A stretch of DNA of 64,000 bases from Alphaproteobacteria bacterium SS10. GTDB taxonomy: Bacteria > Pseudomonadota > Alphaproteobacteria > TMED2. How positions within the stretch are numbered: the first letter of the stretch is position 1; each line of letters opens with the position of its first letter. The stretch spans positions 1,219,095-1,283,094 of the forward strand of contig JAHCML010000003.1 of NCBI GenBank assembly GCA_019192455.1, read 5' to 3'. This document shows, piece by piece, positions 29,558-39,608 of the stretch. Below the pieces are notes generated by a model that did no database searches, had not been told where the DNA came from, and worked only from the letters and a program-made list of their open reading frames with translations. The translations under genes and the position numbers were made by a program.

Positions 29558-30169
29558 CTATTCCTCTGGAATGTCCGGCATGTTGATGGTGGCGCTTGGC
29601 ACCTTCTCATCAAGCAGTGTCAGGACCTTCTCAGTCACGTCGAGGGCGGTATCAACCAGAACGATCTGTTGGTTGGAGAGGACGAGGTTTGCTTCCTCTT
29701 CCTTTGCCACCTCAGCGACAACAGCGACGACAGCCTTCCGCAGCTCGTTCATCGACTTACCGAAGGCGGTCTCTAGGACGGCCTTACGCTGCTGAACACC
29801 ACGCTGAACCTCAGCGAGTTGGGTCCGGAATTCTTCGGCGCGGGTTTGGAACGCTTCGTTTGAGAGGATCGTGCGCTGCTTCTCAAGCTCTTGTTGAGCG
29901 TTGCGAAGCTCTTCCTCGCGCTCGGCAATCTGCTCTTGATACTCAGCGCGGCGCTCTTCCAGCTGACGCTTAATGTCTTGCGCCGCCTTTGCACGGGCCA
30001 GGATGGCTGGGACATCAACGACCAGGATAACCGGCACGATGTCTTTAGGCGCACGGTTGTCCTCTTCGGCGTCCTGTGCGGTAGCCATGGAAGGGGCAAC
30101 GGTCAAGGCAAATGCCATGACGATCAGGGCAGCAAGAAAACGGGTTAGCAGGGAGCGTTGGGCTAACAT
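29558..30169 (-). CDS. skp: OmpH/Skp family periplasmic chaperone
   Basis: Holds unfolded outer-membrane proteins on their way to BamA. The 203 residues have a signal peptide ending near ATAQDAEED (about residue 32), then ILVVDVPAILARAKAAQDIKRQ and a long coiled coil (about 65-150; Gln/Glu/Arg rich), typical of the tentacle-like Skp arms, and a hydrophobic beta-forming end. It follows bamA by 90 bases. Confidence 0.92.
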   Translation of the reverse strand: MLAQRSLLTRFLAALIVMAFALTVAPSMATAQDAEEDNRAPKDIVPVILVVDVPAILARAKAAQDIKRQLEERRAEYQEQIAEREEELRNAQQELEKQRTILSNEAFQTRAEEFRTQLAEVQRGVQQRKAVLETAFGKSMNELRKAVVAVVAEVAKEEEANLVLSNQQIVLVDTALDVTEKVLTLLDEKVPSATINMPDIPEE

Positions 30170-30259
30170 GGTTTGGCCGTTCCTTTTACGGGCGCGTGCG
30201 GCTGACTGCCGTCGCTAATACGGGACGGGTCATCACGTTGGTGTCGGTGGATTTGGCGA

Positions 30260-32581
30260 TTAGAAGCTGGTGCCGAAACTGAAACGAATGGTCTCAGTAT
30301 CGTCGAAGTCTTCTTTCATCACAGGGAATGCCGCATCAAGCCGGATCGGCCCGAATGGCGACTGCCAAGAAATACCGGCACCCACGGAAACCCGGGGTGA
30401 GGCTTCATCTACAATACCTGGGCCTTCCGCATCAATATCGGTGAGCGTTCCAATGTCAGTAAATACGTGACCAAGGAAGCCCAGATCCTCTGGCAGCCCC
30501 AGTGGCAAGGAGACTTCGAGCGCCGTACGGGCAAACAAATTACCGCCCAGGGCATCATCAGTCTCGATATCGCGCGGGCCAATACCAGAGATTGCAAAGC
30601 CACGCAGGTTATCACCGCCGATGAAGAAGCGATCCTGAATGCCGACATCATCATCGAGACCATAGATTGCCCCAACCTCACCGGTTGCGCTGAATACGAT
30701 CTGATTGGCGATTGGGTAGTAGTAGGACGCACTCGCGCGGCCACGAATGAACCGGGTGTCACCGCCCAGACCAGCCAAATCAGTGCTCAACCGTAGGACA
30801 TAGCCATCAGTTGGGTTGAGGCGGCTGTTCCGCTTGTCATAGGTCAGGTCCTGACCGATCAGGGAGACGACACGGGTGCCCTCTTGCTCACGAATGAAGC
30901 GGGAGGCGTCGTCATCAACATTGGTGATCTCACTATCTTCAAACCGATAGCGCAGGCCCTGACGTAGATCGATCCCCAGGTTGTAGCCAAAACGGAAGCC
31001 AAAACCGGTGGTCCGCTCATCAAATGAGGACTCATCCTGGAAGTCGGTGGTGATGTGGAACAGATCGACGCCCGCTGCCAAATCACGGCCCAGGAAGTAT
31101 GGCTCGGTAAAGCTCAGATCGAATTCCTGCCGGCGGCCGGACAGCTGTGCGGCCAGGCGAACATCTTGGCCCTTACCAAGGAAGTTCCGCTCACGAATGG
31201 CGAAGTCAGCCAAAGGACCATCAAAGGACGAGAAACCAGCACCCAGTGAGATCTCACCGGTGGATTGCTCAACGACCTCAACATCGATGACGGTCTGATC
31301 CGGGGCACTGCCTGGCAATGCCTGGATGTTTACGGTCTCAAAGTAGTTGAGGTTGTTAATCGAACGCTCAGAGCGCTGCAGCAGCGTCTGGTTGAATGGA
31401 TCCTGCTCAGCGAGGTCAATCTCACGCCGAATAACCTCATCCAGGGTCCGTACGTTGCCGCTGATGTCAATCCGCTCAACAAAGACGCGCTGGCCCTCAT
31501 CGACGGTGAAGGTCAGGTCGACAACCGTCTCTTCCTCATTACGCGAGGTGCGCGGTGAGATATCGGCGAAGGCGAATTGTTGGTCACGCAGCTCTGCCAG
31601 CATCAGATCGATTGAGTTATCGACCTCTTGGCTGTTGTACCACTCACCGGTTTCGAAGGTCAGCTTGCTGCGCAGGGTCTCAACATCAAGCTCATCGACA
31701 TCACTCTCGATGATGATGTCACCAACACGGTAGCGCGGCCCCTCTTCCACCGTGAAAGTGATGAAGAATTCCTCCCGGTTCGGGCTCAACTCAGCAACTG
31801 CCGAGATGGTCGCGAAATCAACGTAGCCGTTCCGCAGATAGAAGCGACGCAGCAGCTCTTTATCGAAATCCACCCGGTCCGGATCGTATTGGTCACCAGA
31901 GGTCAGGAAACGCCACCAGGCAGACTCTTGCGTGGAGAGCTCACCGCGCAGGTCACTGTCTGAGAAGACCTCATTACCGATGAAGTTGATCTGGGTGACG
32001 CGGGTGGTTGGCCCCTCACTGATCTCAAAGACCAGATCGACACGGTTTTGCTCTAGCTGGATAACCTTTGGCTCGATGGTCGCGGCAAAGCGGCCAGAGC
32101 GGCGATACAGCTCCAACAGGCGCGAAACATCGTTTTGAACCTTGGTGCGGGTGAACACGATCCGCGGGCGCAGCTGGACCTCAATCTCAAGCTCATCATC
32201 CTCAATCGAGCTATTACCCTCGAAAGCGATCCGGTTGATGATTGGGTTCTCAACGACCTGAACGATCAGGACATCGCCATCACGGCGCAGCACCACATCG
32301 GCGAACAGGCCGGTGCCGAAAAGGGATTTCAGGCTCTCTTCAATCTTAACCGCATCGAACTCATCACCGATCTCAAGCTCCAGATAGGAGAGGACGGTGG
32401 TTGGCTGAATACGCTGCACACCCTCAACATCGATACGACTGATCGTGCGCCCCTCGGCCTGGGCAACATTAATGCTGCCACGCAAAGAACCGTCCTGCGC
32501 AGCAACGGGCGGCGCAGCCAGGAGGGTTATAGCGAAGGGAATCGCCAGCAACAGGTGCCGCGACAGGTGATTATGTAACAC
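30260..32581 (-). CDS. bamA: Outer membrane protein assembly factor BamA
   Basis: Central component of the beta-barrel assembly machine. The 773 residues begin with a signal peptide (LLLAIPFAITLLAAPPVAAQ), then five POTRA domains (about 45-430), and a 16-strand surface-antigen barrel ending in Phe (FSFGTSF), the usual C-terminal assembly signal. The conserved loop with IRGRAS, and NLRGFAISGIGPRD, is present. The start codon is GTG at 32581 with no clear ribosome site. It lies 37 bases downstream of rseP. Confidence 0.97.
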   Translation of the reverse strand: MLHNHLSRHLLLAIPFAITLLAAPPVAAQDGSLRGSINVAQAEGRTISRIDVEGVQRIQPTTVLSYLELEIGDEFDAVKIEESLKSLFGTGLFADVVLRRDGDVLIVQVVENPIINRIAFEGNSSIEDDELEIEVQLRPRIVFTRTKVQNDVSRLLELYRRSGRFAATIEPKVIQLEQNRVDLVFEISEGPTTRVTQINFIGNEVFSDSDLRGELSTQESAWWRFLTSGDQYDPDRVDFDKELLRRFYLRNGYVDFATISAVAELSPNREEFFITFTVEEGPRYRVGDIIIESDVDELDVETLRSKLTFETGEWYNSQEVDNSIDLMLAELRDQQFAFADISPRTSRNEEETVVDLTFTVDEGQRVFVERIDISGNVRTLDEVIRREIDLAEQDPFNQTLLQRSERSINNLNYFETVNIQALPGSAPDQTVIDVEVVEQSTGEISLGAGFSSFDGPLADFAIRERNFLGKGQDVRLAAQLSGRRQEFDLSFTEPYFLGRDLAAGVDLFHITTDFQDESSFDERTTGFGFRFGYNLGIDLRQGLRYRFEDSEITNVDDDASRFIREQEGTRVVSLIGQDLTYDKRNSRLNPTDGYVLRLSTDLAGLGGDTRFIRGRASASYYYPIANQIVFSATGEVGAIYGLDDDVGIQDRFFIGGDNLRGFAISGIGPRDIETDDALGGNLFARTALEVSLPLGLPEDLGFLGHVFTDIGTLTDIDAEGPGIVDEASPRVSVGAGISWQSPFGPIRLDAAFPVMKEDFDDTETIRFSFGTSF

Positions 32582-32618
32582 GTGAGAGCCCGAATTACCG
32601 CTGTAGCCTGGAACGAAA

Positions 32619-34136
32619 TTACGCGTTGTTTACAAACATTTGCATCACGTCGTTCCACGTGGCGAATATCATAAGGCAAAGAATGAGGGCAAGACCGACA
32701 CGAAAGCAGTATTCCTGCGCCTTAAGGCCCACCGGCTTACCTCGAAGTGCCTCTATCGCATAGAAAACAAGGTGTCCACCGTCCAAAACTGGAACGGGAA
32801 GCAGGTTAATCAACCCCAGATTGATCGATAACAACACCATGAAGTGTAGCAAAGCCATCACATTTTGCTGCGCAACATCCCCGGAAATCCGGGCAATTTT
32901 CAAGGGTCCGCCGAGCTCTTTAACGCTCCGCTGACCACTCACCAACTGCCAGAGTGCCGTCAGGGTATTGGCCCCCATCTCATAGGATGAGACGGATGCC
33001 CGATACACGGCATGGAATGGGTTGCTGTACACACGGGTAGTATTCGGCAGTGGGGTCCAGCTGATACCGGGCAAGCTGCCAACGATATTTTCGCTGTTTT
33101 CAGCAACATCGGCACCCTGTTCAGGCGCAGAATCGTCACTCGATTCGCCCTCACCCTCCGCTGGCGCGTTCAGGTCAAAGGCGGTTGGCGCAATCTCAAT
33201 CGACAGGGTTAGGGAGTCTGCCGGCGCTTCATTTGGCCCGATGATCGCGGAATCAACGCCGCGCAATACGGTGAGCGTGACCGTCTGCTCAGCTTTATCT
33301 TCGATCTGGTTGATAACCTCACGGGCGTTTTGAACCAGCTGACCATCAACCTCGACGATCATGTCGCCAGGCTCGAGGCCAGCAGCCTCCGCACGGCTGT
33401 CTGGTTCTAACTCCCCAATGCGCGCAGGTGCGGTTGGGCCATAGACGCCCATGACGCCGATCTGCCCTTTACCGCCAAAGCCATCATCGATGACCCGAAC
33501 AGCCGGGGTAAGCGGCATGGAGATCTCTTCACCATTACGCTCAACAACCAGTTGGATCTCATGGCCCGCATTGATGCGGATAACCTGCTGCAAGGTCTCA
33601 AACCGGTCGATACGACGGCCATCAACAGACACAACGGTATCACCAGCCTGAAGGCCAGCAGCGGCCGCTGGGGTGTCATCGACAACGCCGGAGATGCGCG
33701 CTGGCGTGAAGGTTTCACCGGCAACCATGAACATGCCGGTGAACACGATAATGGCGAAGATGAAGTTCGCAGCCGGACCGGCGAATACAATCGCAGAGCG
33801 TTGGCCGACGGTTTTGTGGAAGAAGCTCCCTTCCCGGTCCTCTTCCGTCATCTTGGCGGCAGCCTCGGTCGGCATGCTGGCAGGGTCGGCATCGCCGAAC
33901 ATCTTCACATAGCCACCAAGCGGAATAATGCTGAACCGCCAGCGGGTGCCAGCCTTATCGGTAAAGCCGAAGATCTCAGGACCAAAGCCAATTGAGAAGC
34001 TCTCAATCTTCACACCACAGCGGCGCGCCACGAAGTAGTGGCCCCATTCATGGATAAACACCAGAACGCTGAGGACGAGGACAAAGGCCACGCCATATTC
34101 GACAACGGACAACGCGCCGCCAAAAAACTGTTCCAC
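32619..34136 (-). CDS. rseP: Site-2 protease RseP (zinc metalloprotease)
   Basis: Intramembrane protease that in other bacteria cleaves anti-sigma factors and leftover signal peptides. Zinc motif HEWGH lies at residues 29-33 in the first membrane helix, with the third-ligand motif LLPVPVLDGGHL near residue 450. Two PDZ domains fall at about 130-205 and 215-315. At 505 residues it is longer than most relatives, mainly because an acidic, low-complexity segment (EGEGESSDDSAPEQGADV) follows the second PDZ domain. It stands between dxr and bamA, as is usual. Confidence 0.95.
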   Translation of the reverse strand: MEQFFGGALSVVEYGVAFVLVLSVLVFIHEWGHYFVARRCGVKIESFSIGFGPEIFGFTDKAGTRWRFSIIPLGGYVKMFGDADPASMPTEAAAKMTEEDREGSFFHKTVGQRSAIVFAGPAANFIFAIIVFTGMFMVAGETFTPARISGVVDDTPAAAAGLQAGDTVVSVDGRRIDRFETLQQVIRINAGHEIQLVVERNGEEISMPLTPAVRVIDDGFGGKGQIGVMGVYGPTAPARIGELEPDSRAEAAGLEPGDMIVEVDGQLVQNAREVINQIEDKAEQTVTLTVLRGVDSAIIGPNEAPADSLTLSIEIAPTAFDLNAPAEGEGESSDDSAPEQGADVAENSENIVGSLPGISWTPLPNTTRVYSNPFHAVYRASVSSYEMGANTLTALWQLVSGQRSVKELGGPLKIARISGDVAQQNVMALLHFMVLLSINLGLINLLPVPVLDGGHLVFYAIEALRGKPVGLKAQEYCFRVGLALILCLMIFATWNDVMQMFVNNA

Positions 34137-34255
34137 TGGAAGCCTTCCTTAATTCAGGCGAGTGAGATCAGAGAACTCAATAGCTGCAGCTATATCTAGG
34201 GACGAACCTGTGCGCTGCAAAACCGTAGCGGACAATATAGAAGAAATCTGGAGAT

Positions 34256-34290
34256 CGAAACCGCTGGAACGTCCAGACATGGCGGTTTCG
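34256..34290. repeat. 9-bp imperfect palindrome between dxr and rseP
   Basis: CGAAACCGC (34256-34264) and GCGGTTTCG (34282-34290) pair perfectly. Nested inside is TGGA-ACG-TCCA. No T-run follows on either strand. It sits in a 202-base gap that otherwise shows no gene, and could be an mRNA-processing hairpin or an operator before rseP. Confidence 0.45.
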
Positions 34291-34338
34291 TGTCGCGGAT
34301 TTACCCAGCTTATTCACAAGCTTGCGATAATCCGGGGA

Positions 34339-35496
34339 TTAGATCGATTGCCCCCTCGCCCAGGCATCAGCGGCAAAGACATCATCCAAGGTGCTAACCG
34401 GCTTGATATCCGCCAGATTCAGCACTGTCTCGACATGTTCTGCGATCCGGGTGAAGCCAATCTCACCAGCCAAGAAGGCAGCCACCGCGACCTCATTGGC
34501 GGCGTTCAACACCGTTGGTGCAGTCCCGCCGGTTTCCAGTGACTGACGCGCCAAACGAAGGGCTGGAAAACGCAACTCATCCGCTTGTTCGAATGTCAGG
34601 GCACCGATGGTGGCGAAATCCAACCGGTCGCCTGGCTTCTCCAGACGGTCTGGCCAGGCCAAGCAATGCGCAATCGGCGTGCGCATATCCGGCGTTCCCA
34701 TCTGTGCCAAGACGGAGCCATCGGCATACTCAACCATTGAATGAATAACGGATTGCGGGTGGAACACGACGTCGATCTGCTCAAGCGGCATATCGAACAG
34801 GAAATGGGCCTCAATAACCTCAAGGCCCTTATTCATCATGGTGGCACTATCGACAGAGATCTTGGCGCCCATGGACCAGTTTGGGTGGGCCACCGCCTGC
34901 TCAGGTGTGACAGCCCGCATTTCTTCCAGGCTGGCCGTGCGGAACGGGCCGCCAGATGCGGTCAGGATCAACCGGCGAATGCCCTCACGGTTGGCTGGGT
35001 CAAAGACCTGAAAGATTGCATTGTGCTCACTATCGAGCGGCAGTAACTGAGCCTCGCTCCGCCGGACAAGATCGATCATCAACGGACCGGCACAAACGAG
35101 CGCTTCCTTATTGGCGAGGGCCACAGCAGCTCCGCGATCCACCGCTGCCATGGTTGCAGGCAACCCTGCAGCGCCGACGATGCCAGCAACGACGATGTCA
35201 CTATGGATCTTGGCCGCTTCCACCAGTGCCTCAGGCCCCGTGGCGACCTCGATCCTTGTGTCGGCAAGTGCCTCGCGAACCTTGTCGCCGGTCGCAGGAT
35301 CAGCGATGGCCAGGAACTGGGGGTTGAACTTACGTGCCTGTTCAATGATCAGCGCGCCATTCCGATTGGCCGTCATGGCAACCACACGGAAGTGATCCGC
35401 ATGATGCCCAATGATATCCAGGGTGCTGCAGCCGATAGACCCGGTGGCACCGAGGATCGTTACGCTTTTCGTTTTGGTATTGGCGGTTTGCAGCAT
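34339..35496 (-). CDS. dxr: 1-deoxy-D-xylulose 5-phosphate reductoisomerase
   Basis: Second step of the non-mevalonate isoprenoid pathway, feeding undecaprenyl synthesis by UppS. The 385 residues contain the NADPH-binding ILGATGSIGCSTLDI, NKEALVCAGP, LPLDSEHNAIFQ, and KISVDSATMMNKGLEVIEAHFLF. The frame also opens with GTG at 35541; ATG 35496 gives the usual length. It is downstream of cdsA. Confidence 0.95.
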   Translation of the reverse strand: MLQTANTKTKSVTILGATGSIGCSTLDIIGHHADHFRVVAMTANRNGALIIEQARKFNPQFLAIADPATGDKVREALADTRIEVATGPEALVEAAKIHSDIVVAGIVGAAGLPATMAAVDRGAAVALANKEALVCAGPLMIDLVRRSEAQLLPLDSEHNAIFQVFDPANREGIRRLILTASGGPFRTASLEEMRAVTPEQAVAHPNWSMGAKISVDSATMMNKGLEVIEAHFLFDMPLEQIDVVFHPQSVIHSMVEYADGSVLAQMGTPDMRTPIAHCLAWPDRLEKPGDRLDFATIGALTFEQADELRFPALRLARQSLETGGTAPTVLNAANEVAVAAFLAGEIGFTRIAEHVETVLNLADIKPVSTLDDVFAADAWARGQSI

Positions 35497-35576
35497 CACG
35501 TCAGCTGGATATTGGAATGGGGCCGCAGCATGTTGCGGCACTTATCTGAATAAATGTTCGATGATTGCTGCGGGTC

Positions 35577-36494
35577 TTACCACCAGACATAGCCTAGCGC
35601 CAGCAGCAAACCGTGGAATAGCGCCAATCCAACTGATGCTGCCAGCAACCCGTCCACACGATCCAAGATACCGCCATGGCCAGGGATGAAGCCGCCGCTA
35701 TCCTTAACCGCAAAGTTGCGTTTCACACCTGATTCCAGCAGGTCACCGAATTGGCTGATGATGGCGAGGAACAGCGCGAGGCTGAAGGCCACCACCGGCA
35801 ACTCGGTCCCAAAGTACGAACCAATCATCAGGCCAACCAGGCCCGCGATGATTGTTCCGCCGATAGCCCCTGACCAGGTTTTCTTCGGACTGATGTTGGG
35901 CGCCAGCTTGGGCCCACCAATGATCCGACCAACCAGATAAGCGCCCGTATCTGTCGCCCAGACGACAAACATCAAATAGATGATCAGACGTAGGCCCTCT
36001 GGTTGCTCCCGCATCCAGATTAAGGCAATGGCAGGCAGCAAGAGATAGGGAACGCCAAGTGCCATGGGCACCCGCTGCTTAACCTCTGCCACAATGCCGA
36101 GCGCCAAAGTCATCGCACAGACGGCCAGGACGATGATCAGCATATAGGTGACATCGATCTGCAGCGCCTTCGCTCGATCAGGTGCTGGCACCAAGTCATT
36201 GGGAACTAAAAGAAAAGCGAAACCCAGTGTCGCCAGGGCCATGGCGCCGACAATGAATGGTGCTGCGCGTTTAGACTGATCACCACCAATCATTCGAACC
36301 CATTCACGGGTCGCAAGCGCAACACCCACAACGATCAGGCCAGCAAACCACCATTGGCCGAACCAGATATCGACCAGCACAATAGGCACCAGCACGAGGG
36401 CTGAGAGTAAACGGATACCTAGATTTCGATCACCGATGAGCGCTTGCCAGCGCGCCGAAACGTCGGTCTCGTCGGTTGAATTCTTGGATGGCAT
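35577..36494 (-). CDS. cdsA: Phosphatidate cytidylyltransferase
   Basis: Makes CDP-diacylglycerol from phosphatidate and CTP for phospholipid synthesis. The 305-residue polytopic protein has about eight membrane segments and the family signature near the end: SGVKRNFAVKDSGGFIPGHGG, then ILDRVDG, interrupted by one residue only. The only ATG in a sensible place is at 36494, which makes it overlap the uppS 3' end by 65 bases. The hydrophilic first 25 residues come from that overlap. Confidence 0.93.
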   Translation of the reverse strand: MPSKNSTDETDVSARWQALIGDRNLGIRLLSALVLVPIVLVDIWFGQWWFAGLIVVGVALATREWVRMIGGDQSKRAAPFIVGAMALATLGFAFLLVPNDLVPAPDRAKALQIDVTYMLIIVLAVCAMTLALGIVAEVKQRVPMALGVPYLLLPAIALIWMREQPEGLRLIIYLMFVVWATDTGAYLVGRIIGGPKLAPNISPKKTWSGAIGGTIIAGLVGLMIGSYFGTELPVVAFSLALFLAIISQFGDLLESGVKRNFAVKDSGGFIPGHGGILDRVDGLLAASVGLALFHGLLLALGYVWW

Positions 36495-37188
36495 CGATCA
36501 AATCCTGGGCGGAAAAGTCGGGCCACAACGTAGGACAGAAAACCAATTCCGCATAGGCCATTTGCCACAACAGGAAATTACTAATCCGTTGTTCGCCACT
36601 GGTACGGATCAGCAGATCTGGATCTGGCAAGCCGCTGGTGTCCAAAAATGAGGAAAACACTGTCTCATCAATGGCATTGGGGTGCATATCCCCTCGCCTA
36701 ACCGCCTCAGCCACGCGTTGAGCCGCCGTCACGATTTCCTGCCGACCGCCATAGCTGATTGCCACGGTCAGGTGGAACTCATCGTTCTCTGCTGTTAGCG
36801 CTTCCGCCTTCTCAATCAACGCGACGATGTCGTCGGCAAGACGGGTGCGGTCACCAATAACGCGTAGGCGAATGCCGTTCTTATGCAGCTCGGCGAGCTC
36901 TGAGCGCAGGTAATGCCGCATCAGGCGCATCAACTCACGCACCTCACCATCCGGCCTGCTCCAATTCTCTGAGGAGAAGCCGAAAAGGGTTAGGTAGCGA
37001 ATATCTAGATCGCGGCAGGCGGTCAGGCAGCGACGCACAGCATCGGCCCCCTGCTTGTGGCCAACCGTTCGCGGCAGGCCACGCGACTGGGCCCAGCGGC
37101 CATTGCCATCCATGATAATGGCAACGTGCTCTGGGCGCCGGGCCAGCTCTAGCCCTGCTGCATCATCCTCAGGTGGGATGTGGGTCAT
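36430..37188 (-). CDS. uppS: Undecaprenyl diphosphate synthase
   Basis: Extends farnesyl diphosphate with isopentenyl units to make the C55 carrier for peptidoglycan and O-antigen. The 252 residues have the catalytic Asp27 in [31 protein letters not shown], and [20 protein letters not shown]. Its ATG overlaps the frr stop (ATGA), so the two are translationally coupled. Confidence 0.96.
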   Translation of the reverse strand: MTHIPPEDDAAGLELARRPEHVAIIMDGNGRWAQSRGLPRTVGHKQGADAVRRCLTACRDLDIRYLTLFGFSSENWSRPDGEVRELMRLMRHYLRSELAELHKNGIRLRVIGDRTRLADDIVALIEKAEALTAENDEFHLTVAISYGGRQEIVTAAQRVAEAVRRGDMHPNAIDETVFSSFLDTSGLPDPDLLIRTSGEQRISNFLLWQMAYAELVFCPTLWPDFSAQDLIDAIQEFNRRDRRFGALASAHR

Positions 37189-37739
37189 ACCGTGGTGATC
37201 TCGCTCTCTTTTTCGGCCAACGCATCATCAATCTTTTTGATGAATTGGTCGGTCAGTGACTGGATATCATCTGACAGAGATTTGCGTTCATCCTGAGAAA
37301 TCTCGCTGTCCTTTTCGAGGCGCTTTAAAGCATCCATGCCATCACGCCGGACATTACGGACGGAAATCCGGGCCTGCTCTGCATATTTGCCAGCAACCTT
37401 CACAAGCTCCTGCCGACGCTCTTCGTTCAGATCGGGGATCGGCACGCGGATCATGGTGCCCTCAGCCTGTGGGTTTAGACCCAGGCCAGCATCACGGATC
37501 GCCTTCTCAACCGCTTTGGTCATCCCGCCATCCCAAACCTGAACGGTCAGGAGGCGTGGTTCAGGCACACTAACGGTACCGACCTGGTTCAACGGCATCT
37601 TTGAGCCATAAGCCTCAACCGTAACTGGCTCCAGCAAGCTAGTGCTCGCGCGACCGGTGCGGAGACCTGCCAGCTCTTTACCGAAATTATCGATCGCGCC
37701 ATCCATGCGGCGCTGCAGGTCTTTCTTATCAATAGACAT
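37185..37739 (-). CDS. frr: Ribosome recycling factor
   Basis: With EF-G, splits post-termination ribosomes. The 184 residues show the family pattern: [49 protein letters not shown], and [18 protein letters not shown]. It follows pyrH by 3 bases and overlaps uppS by 4, part of the rpsB-tsf-pyrH-frr-uppS-cdsA run. Confidence 0.97.
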   Translation of the reverse strand: MSIDKKDLQRRMDGAIDNFGKELAGLRTGRASTSLLEPVTVEAYGSKMPLNQVGTVSVPEPRLLTVQVWDGGMTKAVEKAIRDAGLGLNPQAEGTMIRVPIPDLNEERRQELVKVAGKYAEQARISVRNVRRDGMDALKRLEKDSEISQDERKSLSDDIQSLTDQFIKKIDDALAEKESEITTV

Positions 37740-37742
37740 GGC

Positions 37743-38480
37743 TTAAACGGCCTCTTGTACAGGTTCACGGACAATCGTGCTGCGCCCCGACCCGGTCAGC
37801 ACACGGGCCAACTCGCCCGGTTCGTAAATGGAGAACACCAAAATCGGGATTTTGTTTTCCCGGGCAAGCGCAATCGCTGAGGCATCCATGACGCCCAGAT
37901 CATTGGCTAGCACATCCATGTAGGTCAGTTCTTCATACCGTTCCGCATCTGGATTCTTGACCGGATCGGCGGTGTAAACACCATCAACCTTGGTGCCCTT
38001 CATCAAGGCATCGCAGTTCATTTCAGAAGCGCGGAGTGCGGCAGCGGTGTCGGTGGTGAAGAACGGGTTGCCGGTGCCAGCAGCGAACAGCACAGCCCGC
38101 CCTTTTTCCATGTGCCGTTCGGCACGTCGACGGATATACGGCTCACAGACCGTATCCATAGGAATGGCGGATTGGACCCGGGTATCAACCCCTGCCCGCT
38201 CAAGCGCGTTTTGCAGCGCTAGCGCATTCATGACGGTGGCCAGCATGCCCATATAGTCGGCGGTCGCCCGTTCCATCCCCTTCGCGGCGGCAGAAACGCC
38301 GCGGAAGATGTTGCCACCGCCGACGACGAGGCAGACTTGAACGCCCATCTCAACAACAGTGCCAATTTCGCTGGCGACACGGTCGACCATCTCCGGATCT
38401 AGCCCGTAGTCCCGTTGGCCCATCAAAGCCTCGCCGGAGATTTTCAACAGCACACGGCGGAACCTGGATTGGCCAGTCAT
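37743..38480 (-). CDS. pyrH: Uridylate kinase
   Basis: Phosphorylates UMP to UDP; the family is hexameric and usually GTP-activated and UTP-inhibited. The 245-residue amino-acid-kinase fold has [35 protein letters not shown], and [16 protein letters not shown]. It sits between tsf and frr, as in most proteobacteria. Confidence 0.97.
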   Translation of the reverse strand: MTGQSRFRRVLLKISGEALMGQRDYGLDPEMVDRVASEIGTVVEMGVQVCLVVGGGNIFRGVSAAAKGMERATADYMGMLATVMNALALQNALERAGVDTRVQSAIPMDTVCEPYIRRRAERHMEKGRAVLFAAGTGNPFFTTDTAAALRASEMNCDALMKGTKVDGVYTADPVKNPDAERYEELTYMDVLANDLGVMDASAIALARENKIPILVFSIYEPGELARVLTGSGRSTIVREPVQEAV

Positions 38481-38546
38481 AGGACTACTCTATTGGGCTA
38501 ACGGGATGACTAAATGGGCAAAGCCTTAAGACAGTTCTAGCTTGTA

Positions 38547-39473
38547 TCAGCCTTTAAGGGTCGCGGCGACTTCAGAAGCGAAATCAGCCTCTTCCTTTTC
38601 CACACCCTCACCGAGGGCGAAGCGAACCATCGAGGTGATTGCGACCGGTGCACCAAGCTCTTTGCCGGCGTTCTCAAGGACCTTAGAGACCTTGTTCTCA
38701 CCATCGATGACAAAGACTTGCTCAAGCAGGACCACTTCCTCGTAGTACTTACGAAGGCGGCCTTCGACCATCTTACCGATGATCTCTTCTGGCTTACCGG
38801 ACGCGCGGGCTTGCTCAACCAGGACGTCACGCTCACGGTCGATCAGACCTTGGTCAAGGTCATCTTTGCTGATCGATTCGGGGCGGATAGCCGCCACGTG
38901 CATCGCGATCTGGCGGCCAAGCTCGTTCAGCTTAACAGCGTCGCCGGTGCTTTCCAGGCCGATCAGAACGCCGATCTTGCCCATGCCCTCGGCTTGCGCG
39001 TTGTGGATGTAAGCGGCAACGACACCGTTATCGACAGAAACGCGAGCGGCGCGGCGCAGCTGCATGTTCTCACCGATGGTGGCGATCTGCTGGGTCAGCT
39101 CTTCTTCGACGTTACGGCCGGTGCCTGGGAAGTCGACTTTGTTCAGCTCAGCGACATCGCCGGTGTGCTCAAGTGCCAACTCAGACAGCTGAGAAACGAG
39201 CTTTTGGAACTGGTCGTTGCGGGCAACGAAGTCGGTCTCGGAGTTCAGCTCGATCAACGCGCCAGTGTTGCCACCGGTAGCCGCGCCAACGAGGCCTTCA
39301 CTTGCGGTCCGGCCAGCCTTCTTAGCAGCGGCGGCGAGGCCCTTCTTACGAAGCCAATCGATCGCAGCTTCAAGGTCGCCATCGGTTTCGCTCAGCGCCT
39401 TTTTGCAATCCATCATACCGGCGCCGGATTTTTCACGGAGTTCTTTCACCAGGGAGGCAGTGATCGCAGCCAT
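38547..39473 (-). CDS. tsf: Elongation factor Ts
   Basis: Nucleotide-exchange factor for EF-Tu. The 308 residues include the N-terminal UBA-like helix bundle ([30 protein letters not shown]) and the [13 protein letters not shown] core. ATG 39473 has AGAGGA upstream and the standard start; a longer frame to 39587 is only an extension through the gap. It follows rpsB by 135 bases, with a hairpin between. Confidence 0.97.
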   Translation of the reverse strand: MAAITASLVKELREKSGAGMMDCKKALSETDGDLEAAIDWLRKKGLAAAAKKAGRTASEGLVGAATGGNTGALIELNSETDFVARNDQFQKLVSQLSELALEHTGDVAELNKVDFPGTGRNVEEELTQQIATIGENMQLRRAARVSVDNGVVAAYIHNAQAEGMGKIGVLIGLESTGDAVKLNELGRQIAMHVAAIRPESISKDDLDQGLIDRERDVLVEQARASGKPEEIIGKMVEGRLRKYYEEVVLLEQVFVIDGENKVSKVLENAGKELGAPVAITSMVRFALGEGVEKEEADFASEVAATLKG

Positions 39474-39570
39474 CGGGATCCTCTTTCGTCGAAACGGGTT
39501 GTCTTGGGATATCAGCGTAAAATTCTGGCCCGCCATTTTCGGTACCGCGGGCATGGCACATAGATAGTGA

Positions 39571-39598
39571 TCCGGGCGCGGGATCAACCACGCCCGGA
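39571..39598 (-). promoter_or_regulatory. Hairpin between rpsB and tsf (possible attenuator)
   Basis: TCCGGGCG and CGCCCGGA form a perfect 8-bp stem with a 12-base loop, just 10 bases past the rpsB stop. There is no U-tract after it in the direction of transcription. Partial terminators between rpsB and tsf are known in other bacteria and adjust their ratio; a processing or stability hairpin is the alternative here. Confidence 0.4.
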
Positions 39599-39608
39599 TG
39601 AAAAGCTG

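Noticed and set aside
38718..39563. 281-codon plus-strand ORF opposite tsf
   Set aside because: It is an antisense shadow of a highly conserved gene with no ribosome site or recognisable domain. The same applies to 22141-23022 (opposite gltX) and 24351-24965 (opposite gltA).
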